This document shows, piece after piece, positions 34,375 to 39,699 of a DNA stretch of 39,699 bases; the first letter of the stretch is position 1; each line of letters begins with the position of its first letter. The stretch lies in the NCBI GenBank assembly GCA_001983555.1, contig LJHE01000068.1:1-39699 (forward strand), in the 5' to 3' direction. Made by a program: the position numbers and the translations under genes. Origin of the DNA: Candidatus Epulonipiscioides gigas. GTDB lineage: Bacteria; Bacillota; Clostridia; Lachnospirales; Cellulosilyticaceae. The notes under the pieces are model-generated. The model made no database searches. It saw only the letters and a list, made by a program, of their open reading frames with translations, and was not told the DNA's origin.

Positions 34375-34399
34375 ATCACCATCTTGTATAGATGGTGAT
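34375..34399 (-). other. Hairpin between plsY and gpsA
   Basis: ATCACCATCT (34375-34384) pairs with AGATGGTGAT (34390-34399) around a five-base loop. On - there is no proper T-run after it, so it is more likely a pause, a processing site or a leaky terminator within the operon than a full stop. Confidence 0.5.
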
Positions 34400-34486
34400 A
34401 AAAAAACACTATTTCCTTATGATATGTGGTAGTTAATTATATTATTCATTTAAGTATATATACAATTTAAATTTTCAATTACAGAG

Positions 34487-35095
34487 CTACTTATTATTGC
34501 CAACTTTTGCTTCTGTGCCATTAATTATTCGTCTAATATTTGAGTGATGTCTAAAAATTGTAATTACAGCAATAACACAACCAAGTATTACAGCTTCTGT
34601 AGTAAAACTTCTATCTCTATAGAAAATATATAAACATATAGGAACAGAGCTAGTAAGTAACATAGAGCTCAAAGAGACTATTTTAGTTAATTTTAAACTA
34701 ATATAAAACACTATAGTTGAAATTATACCAATTCTAAAGTCAATTATATAAATTGCTCCAACGGTAACAGCAACACCTTTACCGCCTTTAAATCCAAAAT
34801 ATAATGGATAACTATGACCAATTATAGCTCCAATAGCTGCATATAGAGCAGCAATTATTTGATGGTCAACATAAATTACTTTGGCAATTACAACTGCTAT
34901 TACTGCTTTTAAAATATCACATATAAAAACACTAATACCTGCTTTTTTGCCATATATACGTATAACATTTGTGCTTCCTGCATTCCCGCTTCCTTGTTTT
35001 CTAATATCTGTTCCTTTAATATATTTACTATAAATTATTGCAGATTGGATACTGCCTAACAAGTATCCAACTACGAGCATAATTACTCTATACAT
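34487..35095 (-). CDS. plsY: Acyl-phosphate:glycerol-3-phosphate acyltransferase
   Basis: This 202-residue membrane enzyme has five hydrophobic segments. It has the three PlsY motifs: GSGNAGSTN (first), [17 protein letters not shown] (second), and the C-terminal [11 protein letters not shown] (third). It acylates glycerol-3-phosphate made by GpsA, in the first step of phospholipid synthesis. It overlaps der by 8 bases. That overlap and the same strand support co-transcription of der, plsY and gpsA, a usual Firmicute order. Confidence 0.97.
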   Translation of the reverse strand: MYRVIMLVVGYLLGSIQSAIIYSKYIKGTDIRKQGSGNAGSTNVIRIYGKKAGISVFICDILKAVIAVVIAKVIYVDHQIIAALYAAIGAIIGHSYPLYFGFKGGKGVAVTVGAIYIIDFRIGIISTIVFYISLKLTKIVSLSSMLLTSSVPICLYIFYRDRSFTTEAVILGCVIAVITIFRHHSNIRRIINGTEAKVGNNK

Positions 35096-36416
35096 CTTTC
35101 GCCGCCTTTTCTCTTATAATAAAATGAATTGGTGTGCCTTTAAATCCAAAAGCTTCTCGCATTTGATTTTCAATATAGCGCTGATATGAGAAGTGCATAA
35201 GTGTTTTATCATTTACGAATAAAATAAATGTGGGAGGTTTTACGCTAACTTGTGTCATATAATAAATTTTTAAAGCCTTACCTTTATCTGATGGAGGTTG
35301 ATTTTGCCCCATAGCCTCAATAAGAACATCATTTAAGACCCCAGTGCTAACTCTAAGTGTTTGATTTTGAGCAATTATTTTAATAGTATCAAATAGTTTA
35401 TTCACCCGTTGTCCTGTAAGAGCAGAAATAAATGCACAAGGAGCATACTTCATATATGCTAAAGTATTAACAAGCTCTTTTGTATATTTATTCATAGTTT
35501 TATCATTTTTTTCGATTGCATCCCATTTATTTACAACGATTATTGAGCCTTTTCCAGCTTCATGAGCCATTCCAGCAATTTTTGTATCTTGTTCTGTAAT
35601 TCCTTCATTTGCATCAATTAAAATTAAAACAATATCTGCTCTTTCTATTGCTGAAATAGTACGAATTACGCTATATTTCTCGATATCTTCTTTTACTTTT
35701 TTTCGCTTTCTAACTCCTGCAGTATCAATTAAAGTATATTTTTGTCCATCAATTATAATTTCACTGTCTACACTTTCTCTTGTTGTACCTGCTATATCAC
35801 TTACTATTACTCTTTCTTCTCCAAGTATTTTATTAACAAGTGAGCTTTTACCAACGTTTGGTTTGCCAACTATTGCAACCTTTATTGTGTCATCAATTTC
35901 TTCTTCACTTTCTTGCTCTGGAAAATGAGCACATACTTCATCTAACATATCACCCAGATTTAAAGGTTGTCCTGCAGAAATTGGAATTGGCTCACCAAGT
36001 CCTAAACTATAAAATTCATATATGCCCAATTGATATTTTACCATATCATCAACCTTATTTACAACTAAAACAACAGGTTTATGTGATTTTCTAAGCATAT
36101 TCGCAACATGCATATCACTATCTACCACGCCTGTTTTTACATCTACTAAAAATATAATAACATCGGCATCTTCTATAGCTATTTCTGCTTGTTTTCTCAT
36201 TTGAGATAATATTATATCTTTGCTATCTGGTTCAATTCCTCCAGTGTCGATAAGTGTAAACTTTTTGTTTAGCCACTCACTATCAGCGTAAATTCTATCT
36301 CTTGTTACTCCAGGTGTGTCGTCTATTATTGATATTTTGGCATTAGCCAGTCTATTAAATAAAGTAGACTTTCCGACATTTGGTCTACCTATTATTGCTA
36401 CTATTGGTTTGCTCAT
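35088..36416 (-). CDS. der: Ribosome-biogenesis GTPase Der (EngA)
   Basis: This 442-residue protein has two tandem GTPase domains, with G1 motifs GRPNVGKS (10-17) and GKPNVGKS (184-191). DTPGVTRD and DIAGTTRES are their switch regions, LIDTGG and LIDTAG the G3 motifs, and NKVD and NKWD the G4 motifs. A C-terminal KH-like domain with [15 protein letters not shown] completes the family plan. It is needed for assembly of the 50S subunit. It starts at an ATG with AAGGGAA upstream. Confidence 0.98.
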   Translation of the reverse strand: MSKPIVAIIGRPNVGKSTLFNRLANAKISIIDDTPGVTRDRIYADSEWLNKKFTLIDTGGIEPDSKDIILSQMRKQAEIAIEDADVIIFLVDVKTGVVDSDMHVANMLRKSHKPVVLVVNKVDDMVKYQLGIYEFYSLGLGEPIPISAGQPLNLGDMLDEVCAHFPEQESEEEIDDTIKVAIVGKPNVGKSSLVNKILGEERVIVSDIAGTTRESVDSEIIIDGQKYTLIDTAGVRKRKKVKEDIEKYSVIRTISAIERADIVLILIDANEGITEQDTKIAGMAHEAGKGSIIVVNKWDAIEKNDKTMNKYTKELVNTLAYMKYAPCAFISALTGQRVNKLFDTIKIIAQNQTLRVSTGVLNDVLIEAMGQNQPPSDKGKALKIYYMTQVSVKPPTFILFVNDKTLMHFSYQRYIENQMREAFGFKGTPIHFIIREKAAKDV

Positions 36417-36469
36417 ATTGTTCCCTTCATATTGTGTAACTTTTTACTTAATTTAATTTATATTATTTT

Positions 36470-37777
36470 TTAACTGTGCAGAGCATCAAGCCATAATGCT
36501 CCATTATTTGGCATAATTTGCACGTTGCAAGATAACTCTTCCTCTAAGTCTGATATTGTTTTGTTATCAAGAAAGATATCTTCATCCATTTTTAACATAT
36601 TTTCTGCAATAAGAACAGTTTTGCCATCTAATTTTTTACCTTTGAGCGCTCGTATTATATCGCTACCTGTAAGGAGACCTGTAACCGTTACAGTTTTTCC
36701 AAAGTATTCATTTTCTATCCTCCAAACTTCAATTTCTACATTACAAAACTTTTCTTGAATAAGCCTAACATTTTCCAACATAAATTTATAGGCAATAACA
36801 CCAGTTGGACAAATATATTTTCTTTTTATATTATTATTAGATTCTTTTTGTAGTTGCTCTATAAGTTCATATCTAAATTTGGAGAGCATACCCACACCGT
36901 TATCAATTACAGGAAATCCCTCATATTCTTCATATTCTGGTAAATTCAGTTCACTAACAACATAAAATTCATCAGCGGCAAACACAAAACGAGTATCCAT
37001 TTTATTAAGATAGAATTTTTGCCATTTATTTACAGTTTCTATTACCATTCTTGAAGATTCTTTATCAAAACATTCTAAATTTGCTAAATTATCTCGAAAT
37101 TTTGTAATTCCAACAGGAACGATGCTAAGCGATAAAATATTTGGAATAAATTCGCTAAGCTCTTCAATAGTTTTATCTAAAATTTTACCATCATTTAATC
37201 CTTTACACAAAACTATCTGAGCATTTATTTGTATGCCCAGAGAAATAATTTTTCTTATTTGATCTAATATATTTCCTGCTTTTTTATTACTTAAAATATC
37301 TTCTCTAATATTTCCATTTGTTGCATGAATAGAAATATTAAGTGGAGATAGTTTATGTTTTGCAAGACGTATATAATCATTGTCTTTCATGTTAGTGAGC
37401 GTAATATAATTTCCATATAAAAATGATAATCTCCAATCATCATCTTTAAAATAAACAGTTTCGCGCATATTAGTTGGGAGCTGGTCTATAAAACAAAATT
37501 TACACTTATTTTGACAACTTTTTACTTTGTCCATAAGTTCTGTTTCAAAAACCAACCCTAAATCCTCATCTTCATCTTTATCAATTTCTAAAAGATATTC
37601 TTGACCATCTTTTGTTTCTATTAAGAGATCTATTTCTTCATTAGAAATTAAATATCTGTAGTCAAATACATCTACAATTTCTTCACCATTAATTGATATT
37701 AAATAATCTCCAACATCAATTTCAAGCTCCCTAGCAATACTATCATTTAAAACAGCACATATCTTATGTTTTTTCAT
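36470..37777 (-). CDS. DUF512 family PDZ/radical SAM protein
   Basis: This 435-residue protein has an N-terminal PDZ-like stretch (ARELEIDVGDYLISINGEEI in two parts), then CQNKCKFC (Cys88, Cys92, Cys95), a C-x3-C-x2-C radical SAM cluster motif followed by FIDQLP. RLSFLYGNYITLTNM and the C-terminal LLTGSDIIRALKGK belong to the DUF512 domain. The family is nearly universal in clostridia and lies beside der, as here, which hints at a link to ribosome or tRNA biology. No reaction is established. Only 23 bases separate it from pgeF. Confidence 0.92.
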   Translation of the reverse strand: MKKHKICAVLNDSIARELEIDVGDYLISINGEEIVDVFDYRYLISNEEIDLLIETKDGQEYLLEIDKDEDEDLGLVFETELMDKVKSCQNKCKFCFIDQLPTNMRETVYFKDDDWRLSFLYGNYITLTNMKDNDYIRLAKHKLSPLNISIHATNGNIREDILSNKKAGNILDQIRKIISLGIQINAQIVLCKGLNDGKILDKTIEELSEFIPNILSLSIVPVGITKFRDNLANLECFDKESSRMVIETVNKWQKFYLNKMDTRFVFAADEFYVVSELNLPEYEEYEGFPVIDNGVGMLSKFRYELIEQLQKESNNNIKRKYICPTGVIAYKFMLENVRLIQEKFCNVEIEVWRIENEYFGKTVTVTGLLTGSDIIRALKGKKLDGKTVLIAENMLKMDEDIFLDNKTISDLEEELSCNVQIMPNNGALWLDALHS

Positions 37778-37800
37778 ATTTTTTCCTATTCTTATAATTT

Positions 37801-38586
37801 TTAATTAAGAGCTATAAAGCCGGCAGCTGAGCCACGATTAGCTCCATCTCGTCTATGAGAAAAAAATAAACTCTTGTTACAACAAGTACAAAGCTCTGCA
37901 ACATAAATCTTTTTTATGCCAATGCTCTCAAGACTTCTTTTATTGCACTCCCAAAGGTCAATATTAAATTTATCTTTTTTATTATTTTTAGTAACACAAG
38001 TTTTAAAGAGCTCATTGCTCAAAAAAATATCACTAACATCACTATGAACTTCAAAGCATTTTTTACAAATAGAAGGACCAATTCCAACTTCAATTTCATC
38101 AATTGGAATATTAAAATCTTTATGGAAAGACATTGCCATTTCTTTACCAATTTCTGCAAAAGTTCCTTTCCAGCCAGCATGCGCCATGCCAATTACTTCT
38201 GCTTTTGGAGCATAAAAAAATAAAGGAACACAATCAGCATAATGCGTTACTAATGTTACTCCTTTTTCATTAGTATATATTCCGTCTACATCTTTAAATT
38301 TATTGGGTTTTGTTACTCCATTACCACAATCTGATTTTGTAACAAATTTGATATTTTTAGTATGAGTTTGTTGAGCAGTCACAAAGCTCTCTATATCAAC
38401 TTTTAATGTTTCAGCCATAATTTCATAATTACATAATACATTTGTATCATTATCATTTCTATTAAATCCAAGATTCATAGATTTAAATGCTCCAGAGCTT
38501 ACTCCACCTTTTCTTGTAGAGTAACAGTGTGTAATACTTTTATTTTGTTGCCATTCATCAAATACAAATAATTCTACAACGTTCAC
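37801..38586 (-). CDS. pgeF: Multicopper-oxidase-like/purine nucleoside phosphorylase PgeF (YfiH/laccase-domain)
   Basis: This 261-residue protein starts at GTG 38586. Its ribosome site GGGAGG lies in the last codons of yraN, one base separates the yraN stop from the GTG, and a longer in-frame upstream start lacks any ribosome site. Signatures are STRKGGVSSGAF, HYADCVPLFFYAPK, IGMAHAGWKGT and VGIGPSICKKCFEV, with SHRRDGANRGSAAGFI at the end. These include the His and Cys zinc ligands of the YfiH family. Members cleave purine nucleosides or edit peptidoglycan precursors. The function here is inferred from the family. Confidence 0.93.
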   Translation of the reverse strand: MNVVELFVFDEWQQNKSITHCYSTRKGGVSSGAFKSMNLGFNRNDNDTNVLCNYEIMAETLKVDIESFVTAQQTHTKNIKFVTKSDCGNGVTKPNKFKDVDGIYTNEKGVTLVTHYADCVPLFFYAPKAEVIGMAHAGWKGTFAEIGKEMAMSFHKDFNIPIDEIEVGIGPSICKKCFEVHSDVSDIFLSNELFKTCVTKNNKKDKFNIDLWECNKRSLESIGIKKIYVAELCTCCNKSLFFSHRRDGANRGSAAGFIALN

Positions 38587-38587
38587 T

Positions 38588-38953
38588 TTACGCCTCCCAA
38601 AATGCATTTTCAATATGATTAATACTTTCATCTCCAAAAATTTCGATAACATCAAATCTACAAAATACGTCTAATTTGCGAGAAAAAAGATAATATTTTG
38701 CTACTGAAATAATATTTTTTTGCTTTGCTCTGGTAACTGCTTCCTTTGGCAGCCCATAAATTTGCCTTGTTCTATATTTTACTTCAAAAAATACAAAATA
38801 TTCATTATCTTTTGCAATTATGTCAATTTCACCCGTTCTAATTTTAAAATTAGTTTCCAAAATTTTATAATTTTTTTCTATTAGATATTTTTGAGCAAAT
38901 TGCTCATATTTTGTTCCCACTTTACGATTATTTTGTTTTTGCATATAATTCAT
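38588..38953 (-). CDS. yraN: YraN/UPF0102 putative endonuclease
   Basis: This 121-residue protein starts at ATG 38953, 7 bases behind AGGAG, inside the end of the upstream FlhB-like gene. A TTG three bases earlier has worse spacing. The archaeal Holliday-junction-resolvase-like core is visible: GTKYEQFAQKYL, TGEIDIIAKD, FFEVKYRT and AVTRAKQKNIISVAKYY. The EID...EVK residues are the PD-(D/E)XK active-site set. The true role of the family is unclear. It is translationally coupled to its neighbours. Confidence 0.93.
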   Translation of the reverse strand: MNYMQKQNNRKVGTKYEQFAQKYLIEKNYKILETNFKIRTGEIDIIAKDNEYFVFFEVKYRTRQIYGLPKEAVTRAKQKNIISVAKYYLFSRKLDVFCRFDVIEIFGDESINHIENAFWEA

Positions 38954-39188
38954 CAATATCTCCTACAAATACTAAAATTTTAGCTACAAGTTCATAAACT
39001 TCAGCTGGGATTTGGCTGCCAATATCTACCTCTGTTAAAAGATTTGCCAAATTTTTATCTTCATATACAGCAACGTCGTTTTTTTCGGCTTCAGCTATAA
39101 TATTTTCTGCTACTTTTCCTTTTCCTTTTGCAACAACTAAAGGAGCAGTAGCTCCTCCTTCATATGATAATGCAACTGCTTTTTTCAT
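38928..39188 (-). CDS. FlhB C-terminal-like protein (FlhX type)
   Basis: This 86-residue protein resembles only the cytoplasmic C-terminal domain of FlhB: VALSYEGGATAPLVVAKGKG, VAVYEDKNLANLLTEVDIGSQIP and VYELVAKILVFV. The NPTH autocleavage motif is absent, as in other free-standing FlhB-like clostridial proteins, so it corresponds to the part after the cleavage site. No flagellar genes lie in the window. It is coupled to yraN by a 26-base overlap and follows the spoVG terminator. The start has AAAGGAG. Confidence 0.9.
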   Translation of the reverse strand: MKKAVALSYEGGATAPLVVAKGKGKVAENIIAEAEKNDVAVYEDKNLANLLTEVDIGSQIPAEVYELVAKILVFVGDIDELYAKTK

Positions 39189-39230
39189 AAATAAAAAGCT
39201 CCTTTCTTTATGTTTAAATTAAAATAATAT

Positions 39231-39260
39231 AAAAAAACTTCTTACAATAATTGTAAGAAG
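39231..39260 (-). terminator. Intrinsic terminator of spoVG
   Basis: Read on -, CTTCTTACAA pairs with TTGTAAGAAG (10 bp, a TAA/TTA loop), followed by seven T residues (39237-39231). It ends 12 bases after the spoVG stop and separates spoVG from the FlhB-like operon. Confidence 0.92.
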
Positions 39261-39272
39261 CTATGTAGTAAA

Positions 39273-39572
39273 TTATTCTTCAAACGCAGCCACCTCGTCA
39301 AAAGTATCTTCGTTAGAGATTTGAATCATTTCATATTTGTCTAATATAGTTTTTTGAATACGATCTCTTGTTTCAGAGTTTATTGGATGTGCTATATCTC
39401 TAAACTCGCCATCAAGAGTTTTTCGTGATGGCATAGCGATAAATCTACCTTTATCTCCCTCAATAACTTTAATGTCATGTACAACAAACTCATTGTCAAA
39501 AGTTACTGATACTACTGCTTTCATCTTTCCGTCCTTGTTGATTTTTCTTACTCTGATATCTGTGATTTCCAT
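39273..39572 (-). CDS. spoVG: Septation/sporulation regulator SpoVG
   Basis: This 99-residue protein is very close to the family throughout: [30 protein letters not shown] and [20 protein letters not shown], ending with a short acidic tail. SpoVG is a small nucleic-acid-binding protein that affects division, sporulation and, in several Firmicutes, virulence or exoenzymes. AGGAGGG precedes the ATG. It has its own promoter and terminator, so it is a single-gene unit. It is a marker of the endospore-forming Firmicute lineage. Confidence 0.97.
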   Translation of the reverse strand: MEITDIRVRKINKDGKMKAVVSVTFDNEFVVHDIKVIEGDKGRFIAMPSRKTLDGEFRDIAHPINSETRDRIQKTILDKYEMIQISNEDTFDEVAAFEE

Positions 39573-39647
39573 TAGTAAAACCCTCCTATTTAATTCTGTA
39601 ATTTTATGTCCTTTATCAGTTTAAAATCACTTTTATGTGATAGGAGT

Positions 39648-39676
39648 ATTTTACAACATAATTACAAAAAAATCAA
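39648..39676 (-). promoter_or_regulatory. SigA-type promoter of spoVG
   Basis: Read on -, TTGATT (39676-39671), a 17-base spacer, then TAAAAT (39653-39648). The leader of about 70 bases contains a small ATCAC/GTGAT hairpin near its start. No clear SigH consensus (as used by Bacillus spoVG) was seen, although the window ends close by. Confidence 0.6.
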
Positions 39677-39699
39677 CTATTTTTTCAAAAAAAAATAAT

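Noticed and set aside
38587-38655. 23-codon N-terminal extension of PgeF
   Set aside because: It overlaps yraN coding out of frame. GTG 38586 has GGGAGG at the right distance and matches the family start.

Overview
The window looks like chromosome of a very AT-rich, endospore-lineage Firmicute, most probably a Lachnospirales clostridium. Supporting genes are spoVG, a BofC-like protein, a V-type ATPase operon in place of an F-type one, a membrane-bound Na+-pumping decarboxylase operon, the clostridial DUF512 radical SAM protein, and the order FlhB-like / yraN / pgeF / DUF512 / der / plsY / gpsA. A GH117-type enzyme (red-algal agar oligosaccharides) together with sodium bioenergetics fits giant surgeonfish-gut symbionts of the Epulopiscium / Epulonipiscium type. 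That placement is inference, since no rRNA gene is present.

Layout. 1-4750 is a carbohydrate/surface block: a 5'-truncated, domain-permuted GH3 glycosidase, a secreted protein of unknown function and a GH117-like hydrolase, all on +. 4752-6248 is a MATE exporter behind a promoter and terminator that look like an attenuator. 6295-8151 (-) carries a Na+/Ca2+ exchanger and an orphan DNA-binding-like protein, and 8277-9353 (+) a small DEAD-box helicase. 9385-14236 (-) is a five-gene Na+-pump operon with two carboxyltransferases, a biotin carrier, OadB and an OadG-like subunit. 14644-15681 (+) is a sensor whose GGDEF domain has lost its core. 15741-24320 (-) is a nine-gene V-type ATPase operon. 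24462-26006 (-) holds a membrane protein, a SEC-C protein and a flavin-reductase-like protein. 26131-26674 (+) holds two small paralogous proteins. 26671-31812 (-) carries an AbgT transporter, two FAD oxidoreductases and the BofC-like protein. 31884-32205 (-) is a YitT remnant. 32282-33352 (+) is a P-loop protein with one dead half. 33356-39572 (-) is the conserved gpsA-plsY-der-DUF512-pgeF-yraN-FlhB-like block and spoVG.

How the genes fit together. The biotin-dependent decarboxylase should couple decarboxylation to Na+ export. The V-type ATPase could use or build the same gradient, and the Na+/Ca2+ exchanger, the MATE exporter and perhaps AbgT could consume it. The rotor K subunit, however, lacks recognisable glutamine Na+ ligands, so the coupling ion is open.

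Gene decay is visible in at least three places (GGDEF core, YitT, second P-loop of the 32282 protein). Transcription signals are unusually readable: extended -10 promoters, intrinsic terminators, and an interlocked pair of terminators inside opposing coding ends at 9334-9410. No tRNA, rRNA, CRISPR array, prophage or insertion sequence was seen.
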